This document shows, one piece after another, positions 45,335 to 54,631 of a stretch of DNA of 56,146 nt. Both the position numbers and the translations under genes were made by a program. The stretch spans positions 1-56,146 of the forward strand of contig JAHEMF010000014.1 of assembly GCA_024643795.1 (NCBI GenBank), given 5' to 3'. This stretch comes from Bacteroidota bacterium (GTDB lineage: Bacteria > Bacteroidota > Bacteroidia > AKYH767-A > OLB10). Within the stretch, counting starts at the first letter, position 1, and each line of letters starts with the position of its first letter. The notes beneath the pieces were generated by a model. The model saw only the letters and a program-made list of their open reading frames with translations. It had not been told where the DNA came from and searched no databases.

Positions 45335-46093
45335 TTATTGACCCTTGGCAAACATACGAGCATAAGTTGGGTAAGCAGGAGTTGAGGGTGTTTGGATCAT
45401 AAATATTTCAACCTCTTTATCATTAATAAATTTCCAATTACCAGCACTTTCAAAACGAATAAAATCTCCAGCTTTAAAGGTATTCTCTCCGGATGAAAAA
45501 CTTCCGCTTACCACAAAAATTGATGCTGTTGAACTTTCATCAATATTGATATCATGCGAACCCGGTGCTGCAAGTAACTTTTTTATCTCTACACCCTGAC
45601 TGTCTAACTTAACAGGCGAGCCCTCACCAACATATACTACCTCCGTTACACCACCAATTGTCTTGCTTTTGAACTCACTTGACCTATGGTCGCTGTATGT
45701 TGCAGCTTTTTGAATAGCGGTTTGCAAATTCGGATCGAACCATATCTGAAACATTGAGGCTCCTGGCAATAACCTTTCGGAATGTGAGATCCCACTCCCC
45801 GACTTTATGACCTGCATATCGCCAGCTTCAAGCTGCTTCCAACCTTCGTGCGCCGAATCATAGTGCTCAATACCACCTTTAAGCACAAATGAAAGGATCT
45901 CAAATCCCTGATGAGGATGTTCTCCTATGGTACTCCCGCTGTCGCTCCATGCATGTGCCCAGTAAAATAAATTTGAATAGGGTGTAAAACTCTTACCTGA
46001 GTTAGACATTACAACCGGCCTTTTCTCTAAAATTTCACCCCCATTGAATTGTCCATCCAGCTGCTGATCAGGAGTAAGTATTTCTAATTTCAT
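45335..46093 (-). CDS. Pirin family protein
   Basis: 252 residues, bicupin. The N-terminal cupin has the metal motif GEHPHQGFEILSFVLKG, a later IEHYDS and SGSGISHSE, giving the His/His/His/Glu set of pirins. The second cupin is degenerate, as usual. Bacterial pirins of this type can act as quercetin dioxygenases or redox-linked regulators; the role here is unknown. Flanked by NifU and TolC genes with gaps of 62 and 246 bases, so likely monocistronic. Confidence 0.9.
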   Translation of the reverse strand: MKLEILTPDQQLDGQFNGGEILEKRPVVMSNSGKSFTPYSNLFYWAHAWSDSGSTIGEHPHQGFEILSFVLKGGIEHYDSAHEGWKQLEAGDMQVIKSGSGISHSERLLPGASMFQIWFDPNLQTAIQKAATYSDHRSSEFKSKTIGGVTEVVYVGEGSPVKLDSQGVEIKKLLAAPGSHDINIDESSTASIFVVSGSFSSGENTFKAGDFIRFESAGNWKFINDKEVEIFMIQTPSTPAYPTYARMFAKGQ

Positions 46094-46155
46094 AATTCTA
46101 ATGCTATTGATGATTTAATATCACAATTGCACTAACAAAAAAGGCAGCAATTGGT

Positions 46156-46761
46156 TTAGCCCTCTTCTGCAACAACTTCTTTTACTTCAGGGATCATACG
46201 GGTGAGCAAATTTTCGATACCTGATTTTAAAGTGATGGTAGACGATGGACATCCGCTGCACGACCCTTTTAAAACAACTTTTACAACACCTTCTTCAAAA
46301 GACTTGAAATGAATGGCACCCCCATCCTGTTCAACAGCCGGTTTAACATATTCTTCAAGTGCTATAACTATACGCTGTTCAATCTCACCTTCCGGCATTA
46401 CTATAACACCGCCGGTTTCTTCCCCACGATTTAGGCTGGGATTATCATCAGAAGGTGCCTGATCAAAAACAGGCTCTCCTGACGTAAGATGCTCCCGGAT
46501 GAACTCCCGGATGATGTTAACCACATCATACCAGTCGACATCCGACTCCTTGGTCAGCGTAATAAAATTTGCGGTGATGAATACGCCTTTTATTCCACTG
46601 AATGAAAAAAGTTGTGTTACAAATCTTGAATTTGTGGCTTCTTCAGGGTTATGGTATTCGGCCACTCCTACGGGTAAAAGCATTATACTGGCAACAAATT
46701 TCATTGCCTCAGGATTAGGAGTAGACTCGGCATAAACTGTTACCGGTATCTTTTGTGTCAT
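46156..46761 (-). CDS. NifU/Nfu-type iron-sulfur cluster carrier
   Basis: 201 residues. An Nfu N-terminal domain (about 5-95, ESTPNPEAMKFVAS) precedes a NifU C-terminal domain with the cluster-binding CSGCPSS near residue 173 and AVEQDGGAIHFKSF before it. It carries Fe-S clusters to target enzymes. NadA, the partner of the nearby NadB, needs an Fe-S cluster, but that link is only suggestive. Confidence 0.92.
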   Translation of the reverse strand: MTQKIPVTVYAESTPNPEAMKFVASIMLLPVGVAEYHNPEEATNSRFVTQLFSFSGIKGVFITANFITLTKESDVDWYDVVNIIREFIREHLTSGEPVFDQAPSDDNPSLNRGEETGGVIVMPEGEIEQRIVIALEEYVKPAVEQDGGAIHFKSFEEGVVKVVLKGSCSGCPSSTITLKSGIENLLTRMIPEVKEVVAEEG

Positions 46762-46815
46762 TAGTTAATAATTAAATAAGCTGAATGATTAGAACATCTT
46801 ATTACAAATAAAAGT

Positions 46816-47082
46816 TTAAGCAATACGTTCGGTTAACTGCTTTTCAAGTTCGCTTATCTTCTCTTTCTGCTCTTTGATCATTTTACGCCTATTGTGAGCC
46901 CCAAAACCGGAGAATAACCAGCCGGTTAACACTCCAATGAATAGTGATAAAATGATCACTAGCGCAACTGATATCTCAAATAGTTTGAAATTGAGAAACT
47001 CTACTGTTACCAACTCAGCATTTTGTAATGCAAAGATGACCGAGACCAAAGCTATTAGGCAACCTGCCAGAAGATTTTTCAT
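46816..47082 (-). CDS. LapA/DUF1049 small membrane protein
   Basis: 88 residues with two membrane helices. The LapA pattern is FALQNAELVTVEFLNFKLFE between helices one and two, and the GxxxGW of the second helix. A charged C-terminal coiled coil (KEKISELEKQLTERIA) follows. In proteobacteria LapA helps assemble lipopolysaccharide; whether that holds here is unknown. Divergent from nadB. Confidence 0.82.
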   Translation of the reverse strand: MKNLLAGCLIALVSVIFALQNAELVTVEFLNFKLFEISVALVIILSLFIGVLTGWLFSGFGAHNRRKMIKEQKEKISELEKQLTERIA

Positions 47083-47097
47083 GACGTATTAAGTGTC

Positions 47098-47118
47098 TAC
47101 ATTTGAATTACAAAGTTA
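47098..47118. promoter_or_regulatory. Face-to-face -7 boxes for nadB (+) and lapA-like gene (-)
   Basis: TACATTTG on the plus strand (47098-47105) and TAACTTTG on the minus strand (47118-47111), both exact TAnnTTTG matches, are five bases apart and point toward each other. Initiation from either would run through the other box. -33 elements are not clear. Confidence 0.45.
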
Positions 47119-47140
47119 GAACTTTAACAACTGTATAGAA

Positions 47141-48703
47141 ATGTTGCAAAAGAAAGTTGATTTTTTGGTCATCGGTTCAGGAATAGCAGGCCTCAGTTTC
47201 GCCCTGAAAGCTGCAGAATATGGCAGGGTAATGATCCTAACCAAGTCTGATGAGGATGAATCCAATACCAAATATGCGCAGGGAGGAATTGCTGCTGTGA
47301 CTGACTCCGGAGATTCAATAGAGAAACATGTTCACGATACTCTTATTGCCGGCGACGGATTCTGTAACGAAGAAGTGGTTCGTATGGTAATAACCGAAGG
47401 CCCTGAACGCATCAAAGAGATCATTGAATGGGGAGCCGAATTTGACAAAACCAGTTCAGGAGAGTATGACCTGGCTCGTGAAGGGGGCCACTCAAGATCC
47501 AGGATCTTGCATTATAAAGACATCACAGGATTGGAGATCGAACGCAAACTACTTGCTCAGATTCACCGAAATCCGAATATTGAGATCCACTCACATTATT
47601 TTGCAATAGACCTCATCACACAACATCACTTAGGCGAAGAGGTTACACGTCGCAGAGATGATATTTGTTGCTATGGATTATACGCCCTGAACATGAATTC
47701 AGGCAAAGTAGAAACTATTCTTTCCAAGATAACCTTGATGGCCACAGGAGGTGCCGGTCATGTGTACCAGGCAACAACCAACCCTAAAATTGCTACAGGC
47801 GACGGTATTGCTATGGCATACCGTGCAAAAGCAATGATAGAGAACATGGAATTTATTCAGTTTCATCCTACAGCTCTATACAACCCGGGAGAGAAGCCTT
47901 GTTTTCTAATATCCGAAGCCGTTAGAGGGCTAGGGGCAATTCTGAAAAACGCCAATGGATACGAATTCATGGATAAGTATGACAGCCGGAAGTCGCTGGC
48001 TCCGCGGGATATTGTGGCGAGAGCGATCGATAATGAACTCAAACAAAGCGGCGAGGAGTGCGTGTACCTTGATTGCAGAAATATCGATGAAATGGAGTTT
48101 CTGGCACACTTTCCCAACATCAATGATAAGTGTATTTCGCTGGGTATCGATTTCCGCAAACAAATGATCCCTGTTGTTCCGGCAGCCCATTATCTCTGCG
48201 GAGGTATAAAGGTGAACCTTAATGCATTGAGCAGTATAACAAATCTTTACGCTACAGGCGAATGCAGCTCCACAGGTCTTCATGGCGCCAACCGCCTGGC
48301 CAGTAATTCATTGTTAGAAGCTGCAGTTTATTCTCATCGCGCATTCCTGCACAGCAGCAAGTTCGTAAATTCAATTTCTCACAAACAGGGTATACCCAAC
48401 TGGAATTACAAAGGAACCAAACAGGCCAATGAGCGGATCCTCATCACTCAGAATCTGTTAGAATTACAATCGACCATGAGCGCTTATGTTGGCATAGTCA
48501 GAACCAATGAGCGACTTAATCGTGCTTTGCAGAGACTTAATATTATTTACACCGAAACCGAAGCCTTATATAAAAAAACTGAACTATCGGTACCCATATG
48601 TGAATTGCGAAACCTCATCAATGTTGCTTACCTTATAGTCAGGGCAGCTATTGAACGTAAAAATAACATAGGTTTACATTACAACCTTGATCAGATAAAG
48701 TAA
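47141..48703 (+). CDS. nadB: L-aspartate oxidase
   Basis: 520 residues, FAD enzyme making iminoaspartate for NAD synthesis. FAD motif GSGIAGLSFALKAA at the start, TKYAQGGIAAV, REGGHSRSRILH, EFIQFHPTALY, and HGANRLASNSLLEA are all family hallmarks, and the helical C-terminal domain is present. nadA and nadC are not in the window. It starts at ATG 47141 with a leader of about 30 bases from the box at 47098. Confidence 0.95.
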   Translation: MLQKKVDFLVIGSGIAGLSFALKAAEYGRVMILTKSDEDESNTKYAQGGIAAVTDSGDSIEKHVHDTLIAGDGFCNEEVVRMVITEGPERIKEIIEWGAEFDKTSSGEYDLAREGGHSRSRILHYKDITGLEIERKLLAQIHRNPNIEIHSHYFAIDLITQHHLGEEVTRRRDDICCYGLYALNMNSGKVETILSKITLMATGGAGHVYQATTNPKIATGDGIAMAYRAKAMIENMEFIQFHPTALYNPGEKPCFLISEAVRGLGAILKNANGYEFMDKYDSRKSLAPRDIVARAIDNELKQSGEECVYLDCRNIDEMEFLAHFPNINDKCISLGIDFRKQMIPVVPAAHYLCGGIKVNLNALSSITNLYATGECSSTGLHGANRLASNSLLEAAVYSHRAFLHSSKFVNSISHKQGIPNWNYKGTKQANERILITQNLLELQSTMSAYVGIVRTNERLNRALQRLNIIYTETEALYKKTELSVPICELRNLINVAYLIVRAAIERKNNIGLHYNLDQIK

Positions 48704-48712
48704 TAGTAGCGC

Positions 48713-48803
48713 AACGGCAGGGCTATGTGGCTACTGCAGTCCCGCTATCCGCTCGCAGGAGCTCACTACTATCGGGGCTGAACAGGATGGCTGTTGCAGC
48801 AGG
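48713..48803 (-). ncRNA. Structured intergenic element resembling the Flavo-1-type repeat of Bacteroidota
   Basis: Read on the minus strand it contains GCCCCGATAGTAGTG, a short hairpin GCTC-CTGC-GAGC (48762-48751), then GCGGATAGCGGGACTG. CAGCCCCG can pair with CGGGACTG with one mismatch, enclosing the hairpin. I recall this pair of flanks around a variable hairpin as a recurrent intergenic element in Flavobacteriia and relatives, and think it may be the Flavo-1 RNA motif. It sits between the convergent nadB and ion channel genes, downstream of the latter. Confidence 0.45.
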
Positions 48804-48826
48804 AAATTTCAATATGTCATGGAATA

Positions 48827-49486
48827 TCACTTACTCCTTAAATACTTGCTTACCAAGATAGCAACATTCACAGCCATATAAAACTGGCCTACTATACCGA
48901 AGAAAATAGTTAGTTTTTGTGCATAGGGATGAATCGGTACAATATCTCCGAACCCGATCGTAGTGAGTGATACAAACGAATAATAAAAAAGACGTTCAAT
49001 CCTCTCATACCCTGTTCCAAGGTTTGAGAACATCTCTTGAGGAAGTAACTGCAATGACAGGTATATCAGAAATGCCACCAACCCTAGAAGCACATAACCT
49101 GCAAACGCTCCCATAATTCCGTCTATCGAAACATCCTTCATTGCAGCAATAGCCTTCATTAAAAGATAAAATACTGTGATAACCATCACCACAAGGGTCA
49201 GATACTCCAGTAAAAATGCCACCGGCTCTGCTTCGTTGACTATGAAATTACCGCCTCCTAAAATAATGTTGGTTGCCCCAACTAGATACCAAATTATCTT
49301 CTGCTTATGTCCATTCAAAAACTCCCCGCCCACAAGTATCAGCAGCACTTTTAAGCCAATAGATTTGGCAAGCTCAAGTGCAGGAAATGCACCTAAAGGG
49401 GGTAAGACAAGATACAAAGCCAGAAGAATTGCAAGTAATTTGAACCGATACTCCCTTATACGATGTAATTTTAGCTTATGCAGCAT
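48827..49486 (-). CDS. Potassium-type ion channel (Ion_trans_2)
   Basis: 219 residues with about six hydrophobic segments. The selectivity-filter region is SLTTIGFGDIVP near residue 175, followed by a final membrane helix. This is the two-helix K+ channel pore (Ion_trans_2) with an N-terminal set of membrane helices. There is no RCK or cyclic-nucleotide domain. Filter TIGFGD predicts K+ selectivity. It stands alone between two convergent/divergent partners. Confidence 0.85.
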   Translation of the reverse strand: MLHKLKLHRIREYRFKLLAILLALYLVLPPLGAFPALELAKSIGLKVLLILVGGEFLNGHKQKIIWYLVGATNIILGGGNFIVNEAEPVAFLLEYLTLVVMVITVFYLLMKAIAAMKDVSIDGIMGAFAGYVLLGLVAFLIYLSLQLLPQEMFSNLGTGYERIERLFYYSFVSLTTIGFGDIVPIHPYAQKLTIFFGIVGQFYMAVNVAILVSKYLRSK

Positions 49487-49573
49487 ACCTTTCTACAAAT
49501 TGTAATTCACTGTAAAAGTAATCTTCTGTTAACAACTTCAAACTTGCTGCTCAGTGTGTAAAATATCAGATAT

Positions 49574-50587
49574 TTGCTTCATCAATTAATTAAAGTTTTA
49601 CTTTTCTTGAAAACACATCACCTTACAGAGCAAGTTTTTAATATCAAGAACGATCATGAATTTAAAAAAATGATTGATATTGCTTTTGATATTCAAATAT
49701 CGGAGCAACCCCTTTATCAACGTTTTATTGAATTAACTCACAATATCTCCAGAACATATCCTGTAACTTTTTTACCTATCAGGTTTTTCAGGTCAAATCA
49801 GATCCTTCTCAAAAACCTGTCGCCAAAAGGTTTTTTCGAAAGCAGCGGAACCACAGACACCATAAACAGTAAACATTTTTATCATGATCTTGAGTGGTAT
49901 GAACATAGCTTTAATAAAACATTTCAATTGTTTTATGGAGATCCTAAAAAGTATGTGTTCATAGCTTTACTACCGTCGTATGTTGAAAGGCCAAACTCAT
50001 CACTTGTTTATATGGCCAGTGCATTAATAAAGAATTCAAACCACCGATATAGTAAATTTTATTCGTTGAATGAAACTGCTTCAATAAAGGAAGCCATACG
50101 AACCGGTGAGGAAGATGGACGCACCATCTTTGTTTTAGGAGTAACTTTTGCATTGCTCGATCTTGCTGCTGATCAAATGCCGGAACTCAAAGGTCATATT
50201 GTTATGGAAACCGGGGGCATGAAAGGGCGACGAAAAGAAATGATACGAGAAGAGGTACATGAAAAGCTGAAGACGGGATTTAACGTCAGCTCCATCCATT
50301 CCGAATATGGCATGACAGAACTTTTCTCTCAGGCATATGCTGTATCCGATGGTAAATTCAAATGCCCGCCATGGATGAAGATCATTATTTCAGATCTACA
50401 CGATCCTTTTACTGAAGTACCAAACGGTGTTACCGGATGCATTAATGTTATTGATCTTGCCAACATACATTCTTGCCCCTTCATTGCAACCCAGGATCTT
50501 GGACGCACACATTCTGATGGAACTTTTGAAGTGCTGGGCAGAATGGATCACAGTGAACTTAGAGGGTGTAACCTGATGGCTTTTTAA
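49574..50587 (+). CDS. LuxE-like acyl-protein synthetase/adenylating enzyme
   Basis: About 326-337 residues. The family (LuxE/PaaK-like) activates acyl groups as AMP esters. Motifs are FFESSGTTD near residue 95, METGGMKG, and IHSEYGMTE. There is no ATG at the front: the outer start is TTG 49574, and a second TTG at 49607 (followed by KTHHLTEQVFNIKND) fits family N-termini better. No lux genes or acyl carrier protein are near; the next gene is an rRNA methyltransferase 23 bases on. The natural substrate is unknown. Confidence 0.8.
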   Translation: MLHQLIKVLLFLKTHHLTEQVFNIKNDHEFKKMIDIAFDIQISEQPLYQRFIELTHNISRTYPVTFLPIRFFRSNQILLKNLSPKGFFESSGTTDTINSKHFYHDLEWYEHSFNKTFQLFYGDPKKYVFIALLPSYVERPNSSLVYMASALIKNSNHRYSKFYSLNETASIKEAIRTGEEDGRTIFVLGVTFALLDLAADQMPELKGHIVMETGGMKGRRKEMIREEVHEKLKTGFNVSSIHSEYGMTELFSQAYAVSDGKFKCPPWMKIIISDLHDPFTEVPNGVTGCINVIDLANIHSCPFIATQDLGRTHSDGTFEVLGRMDHSELRGCNLMAF

Positions 50588-50610
50588 AATATAAAGCATA
50601 ATTTTAAATC

Positions 50611-51933
50611 GTGCCTAACCTACCCAAAGAATTTATAGAGAGAGTTCAGGTTGATCTTGGAAAAGAATCTGATGATTTTTTCGCAAGCCTTAAAACCACT
50701 CCACCTGTTTCGATACGGTTTCATCCGCATAAGCGTACTGATCATATTCATAACACCACTGCAATACCATGGTGCGACCTTGGTTATTATCTGGAAGAAC
50801 GCATCTCATTCACCAGTGATCCGGCATTTCATGCAGGTTCATTTTATGTTCAAGAGGCATCCAGCATGTTCTTGGAAAAAGTGATCAAGCAATGGATTCC
50901 TGATTTTAAAGATCTGAATGTATTGGATCTGTGTGCTGCACCGGGGGGCAAATCCACACACCTGCTTTCACTTATGGATGGCAATGGATTGCTGGTTTCC
51001 AATGAGGTTACACCTGCCCGTAATGCAATATTGCGACATAACATCAGCAAATGGGGTTATTCAAATGTAGTGGTTACCCAATCACGGCCGGAGTCATTCA
51101 CCTCACTGGGAACATTGTTTGATGTTATGGTGATTGATGCCCCTTGTAGCGGTGAAGGACTGTTTCGTAAAGACATGGCAGCCATAGATGAATGGAGTGT
51201 AAAAAATACTTTATTGTGCTCGGCACGACAAAATCACATACTATCAAACGTTACTAATTCACTCAAAAAAAGCGGAATTCTAATCTATTCTACATGCACC
51301 TTTAATCCACAGGAAAACGATGATGTTATTCAAGGCTTGATCAATACTGGCCAGTTCGAATCCCTGAAAATACCTAAAGTGCATGATGGTATAGTTGAAA
51401 CAAAACATGGATTACAGTTTTACCCGCACAAAATAAAAGGTGAAGGATTTTATATTGCCGCATTGATCAAGACCGACGATCAAGGAATTAAGCCGGCCCG
51501 TCGCAAACAGAATAAAATATTAAGTCTGTCAGACCAGGTTAAACAATGGATCGGAGTGCCTGATGGTCATCGCTTGTACCAAAATGATAATCGACAATAT
51601 GTATTTCCCGAATTGTTGGCCGCGCAGTTTGACCTTCTCAAAGAGCACTTGCATATTAAACAGGCAGGACTTTGTGTTGGAGAAACAAAAGGTAAAGATC
51701 TGATCCCTTCGCCTGAACTGGCATTGAGCCTGAGCCTTGGTGACAATATTTCCAAAGTTGATTTAAACTATGATGAAGCAATGGAGTTTCTTCGCTGCAA
51801 CAACTCCGGCATGAGTCTGCCTTTAGGCTGGCACCTTGCTACCTACATGAATATGGGTTTGGGTTGGTTAAAATCGGTACAAGGCCGGAATAACAACTAC
51901 TTTCCAAAGTCGTGGAGGATCCTGAATAAGTGA
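50611..51933 (+). CDS. RsmF-like rRNA (cytosine-C5) methyltransferase
   Basis: 440 residues, NOL1/NOP2/Sun family with GTG start. The SAM-binding motif is AAPGGKSTHL; the two cysteines used in catalysis lie in DAPCSGEGLF and YSTCTFNPQEND. The C-terminal part (from about 300) has RsmF-like RNA-binding pattern (LGWLKSVQGRNNNYFPK at the end). It makes m5C in 16S rRNA in the family. Only 23 bases after the LuxE-like gene. Confidence 0.88.
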   Translation: MPNLPKEFIERVQVDLGKESDDFFASLKTTPPVSIRFHPHKRTDHIHNTTAIPWCDLGYYLEERISFTSDPAFHAGSFYVQEASSMFLEKVIKQWIPDFKDLNVLDLCAAPGGKSTHLLSLMDGNGLLVSNEVTPARNAILRHNISKWGYSNVVVTQSRPESFTSLGTLFDVMVIDAPCSGEGLFRKDMAAIDEWSVKNTLLCSARQNHILSNVTNSLKKSGILIYSTCTFNPQENDDVIQGLINTGQFESLKIPKVHDGIVETKHGLQFYPHKIKGEGFYIAALIKTDDQGIKPARRKQNKILSLSDQVKQWIGVPDGHRLYQNDNRQYVFPELLAAQFDLLKEHLHIKQAGLCVGETKGKDLIPSPELALSLSLGDNISKVDLNYDEAMEFLRCNNSGMSLPLGWHLATYMNMGLGWLKSVQGRNNNYFPKSWRILNK

Positions 51934-51947
51934 GGCGACACCTTAAA

Positions 51948-51980
51948 CCGAATAATTTTAGGGAATTGCTTTATATTCGG
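51948..51980. promoter_or_regulatory. Inverted repeat upstream of exported S9 peptidase
   Basis: CCGAATA (51948-51954) and TATTCGG (51974-51980) are perfect inverted copies with a 19-base spacer. The right arm overlaps TATATTCG (51972-51979), one base off the TAnnTTTG box, so a protein bound here could control the peptidase promoter; it could also be a 3' hairpin of the preceding gene. Confidence 0.35.
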
Positions 51981-52027
51981 GAGTTCAAATTAATTTTAAA
52001 TATTTACACCATCTCAAAATAAAATCC

Positions 52028-54001
52028 ATGCAACTTTCATCAATTATCAGAATTTGTTCACTTGTATTTTTTGTATCTGCTGTAACCATTTTAAATGCGC
52101 AGGAGAGCAATACTCTTAAACCGGCTGAGAATTTTATTGCCAAAAATATTCCTGAAATACCTGCAAAAATTGCTGCAGATCTTTCTCTCTATACTGAAAC
52201 AAGAAGTGCCGCACCACGTGCCTGGCACCCTAAAAAACGTGAGATCATTATCACAACCCGATTTGGCAACACAAACCAATTGCACTATGTAAAAGATCCA
52301 GGAGGCGCAAGAACACAACTTACTTTTTTTTCTGAACAGGTAACATCAGCAACCTTTGAACCTGTAAATGGCGACTACTTTTTATTTACTAAAGACATTG
52401 ACGGGAATGAATTCTACCAGATCTTCCGATACGATATGGCTGATGGCAAGGTCACTTTACTTACAGATGGCGGACGCACTCAAAATGGCGGAATGGTTTG
52501 GAACAAAGCAAAGAATCTGATAGCGTTTACCTCAACAAAAAGAAATGGCGCCGATCGAGACATCTATACAATGGACCCCAAAGATCCTTCCACAACAAAA
52601 CTATTACTGGAAGTGAAAGGCGGAGGATGGGGAGTAATGGACTGGTCAACTGATGACACTAAAATGTTGATAGCAGAGTACAAATCCATTAACGAAAGCA
52701 ACATTTATGTACTTGATATAGCATCCGGCAAATTCAACATTGTGAGCCCAACCTCCAAAAAAGAAGTAGTGGCAAATGTTGGGGGAAGATTTAGCAGAGA
52801 CGGCAAATATATATTCACCGTAACAGACAAGGACAACGAATTCAGAAAGCTGGGTCGCATGGATGTTGATGGAAAAAACCTTACTATCTTATCAAAAGAC
52901 ATAAACTGGGATATCAATGGGATGGAATTAAGTGAAGATGGAGGACACATGATATTCACCGCCAATGAAAGAGGAATGAATGTGGCTTACCTGATGAATA
53001 CCGAAACGCTTGAATATGGAAAGTTGGCTAGCTTACCTATGGGGCAGATCAGTTCAACAGAATGGAGGCCGGGAACAAAAGAATTCTTTTTTACTCTTTC
53101 ATCAGCACGCTCAACATCGGATGTGTACACTCATAACATCGAAACAGGGGTGACCGAACGGTGGACATACAGTGAGTTAGGTGGCATTGTTCCGGAAACC
53201 CTAAGTGAGCCAAGCATTATAACATGGAAGAGTTTTGACGGTAAAGAGATTTCAGGCATTTACTATAAGGCCAACGAAAAATTTGAAGGTAAAAGACCGG
53301 TTATAATAAACATACATGGCGGTCCTGAGAGCCAGTCGAGTCCAAGGTTTTTAGGAAGAAGTAATTATTACCTTAACGAACTTGGGGTCTCAATAATTTA
53401 CCCAAATGTCAGAGGATCGAACGGTTTTGGAAAATCTTTTTTGAAACTTGACAATGGTTTCCTTCGTGAGAATTCCGTATTTGATATCGGAGCCTTGCTT
53501 GACTGGATAGCTACACAACCTGATCTTGATACTACAAGGATCATGGTAATGGGTGGTAGTTATGGCGGGTATATGTCACTTGCATGTGCGGTACATTACA
53601 GCAGCAGGTTAAAATGCGCCGTTGATGTTGTTGGAATTTCAAACTTCAATACGTTCCTGAAAAACACCGAAGACTATAGACGTGATCTCAGAAGAGTAGA
53701 ATATGGAGATGAGCAGGATCCAAAAATGTATGCACATCTCGAAAAGATCTCTCCTAACAACAACGCACAAAAGATAAAGATTCCGCTATTCATAATACAA
53801 GGCGGAAACGACCCAAGAGTTCCCAGAACAGAAGCTGAACAAATGTTCAATGTATTGCAGGAGCAGGGAACTCCTGTCTGGTATCTGGAAGCAAAAGATG
53901 AAGGACATGGTTTTCGCAAGAAAGATAATGCAGATTTTATGAGTTATACAATTGTAGAATTCATGAAAACTTATTTGCTGGACCAAGTGGGCAATGAATG
54001 A
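52028..54001 (+). CDS. Exported S9 family peptidase (prolyl oligopeptidase/DPP-type)
   Basis: 657 residues with a signal peptide ending LNAQ. Residues about 60-390 are beta-propeller blades of PD40/WD40-like type (FGNTNQLHYV, DGNEFYQIFRYD, DRDIYTMD). The hydrolase domain holds the triad S511 (MGGSYGGYMS), D595 (GGNDPRVPRTE) and H627 (DEGHGF). It cleaves peptides in the periplasm or outside. It is intact, unlike the related gene at the window start. Its last 8 bases overlap the DNA glycosylase gene. Confidence 0.93.
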   Translation: MQLSSIIRICSLVFFVSAVTILNAQESNTLKPAENFIAKNIPEIPAKIAADLSLYTETRSAAPRAWHPKKREIIITTRFGNTNQLHYVKDPGGARTQLTFFSEQVTSATFEPVNGDYFLFTKDIDGNEFYQIFRYDMADGKVTLLTDGGRTQNGGMVWNKAKNLIAFTSTKRNGADRDIYTMDPKDPSTTKLLLEVKGGGWGVMDWSTDDTKMLIAEYKSINESNIYVLDIASGKFNIVSPTSKKEVVANVGGRFSRDGKYIFTVTDKDNEFRKLGRMDVDGKNLTILSKDINWDINGMELSEDGGHMIFTANERGMNVAYLMNTETLEYGKLASLPMGQISSTEWRPGTKEFFFTLSSARSTSDVYTHNIETGVTERWTYSELGGIVPETLSEPSIITWKSFDGKEISGIYYKANEKFEGKRPVIINIHGGPESQSSPRFLGRSNYYLNELGVSIIYPNVRGSNGFGKSFLKLDNGFLRENSVFDIGALLDWIATQPDLDTTRIMVMGGSYGGYMSLACAVHYSSRLKCAVDVVGISNFNTFLKNTEDYRRDLRRVEYGDEQDPKMYAHLEKISPNNNAQKIKIPLFIIQGGNDPRVPRTEAEQMFNVLQEQGTPVWYLEAKDEGHGFRKKDNADFMSYTIVEFMKTYLLDQVGNE

Positions 54002-54590
54002 GGCCTATAAAATTCTTAACCGGGACCCGCTGATGAAAAAAGTGATCCGGAAAACCGGGAAACTTGAACCGTCTGCCGCACGAGACCCCTATCGATCACT
54101 TCTTGACAGCATCATGAGTCAGCAGCTTTCAACCAAGGCTGCAGATACAATCATTGGAAGATTTTATCAACTATTTCCACGGAAAAACCCCAGACCTTCA
54201 CTGTTGATCGAAACTCCTGTAGAACTTCTCAGGTCTGTTGGGCTGTCGGGATCAAAAAGCCAATACGTTAAAAATGTCGCTCATTTTGCATTGGAAGGAA
54301 ACTTAAAACCCACGTTGTTGAATAAATTAAATGACGAAGAATTAATAATTCACTTAATGACAATTAAAGGTGTTGGCAGATGGACCGCTGAAATACTTGC
54401 CATGTTTGCATTACAAAGAGATGACATGTTTCCTATCGATGATCTGGGAATAAGAAATGGAATATCATCTATTTATGGCCTGAATACATCCCACAAAACC
54501 TTTTTAAAAAAAGCTACCCTAACATCAGAAGCATGGAGGCCATATCGTTCGCTTGCATGCAGACACTTGTGGAGGTGGCGCGACTCTTGA
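53994..54590 (+). CDS. DNA-3-methyladenine glycosylase II (AlkA-like, HhH-GPD)
   Basis: 198 residues. The HhH-GPD fold is shown by SIMSQQLSTKAADTI, the hairpin-helix-hairpin IKGVGRWTAEILAMFAL, and the catalytic Asp in FPIDDLGIRNGI. The ending WRPYRSLACRHLWRW is characteristic. It removes alkylated bases in base excision repair. Short form without the AlkA N-terminal domain, as usual for Bacteroidota. Its ATG lies in the last 8 bases of the peptidase gene (ATGAATGA), implying coupled translation of unrelated functions. Confidence 0.9.
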   Translation: MNEAYKILNRDPLMKKVIRKTGKLEPSAARDPYRSLLDSIMSQQLSTKAADTIIGRFYQLFPRKNPRPSLLIETPVELLRSVGLSGSKSQYVKNVAHFALEGNLKPTLLNKLNDEELIIHLMTIKGVGRWTAEILAMFALQRDDMFPIDDLGIRNGISSIYGLNTSHKTFLKKATLTSEAWRPYRSLACRHLWRWRDS

Positions 54591-54631
54591 TTTGTTGTTA
54601 CATTAAGAATCTGTGGCCCCAAAAATTAATT

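Noticed and set aside
48704-48826. GC-rich intergenic stretch as a tRNA gene
   Set aside because: No cloverleaf, no T-loop GTTCRA motif and no acceptor stem could be formed.
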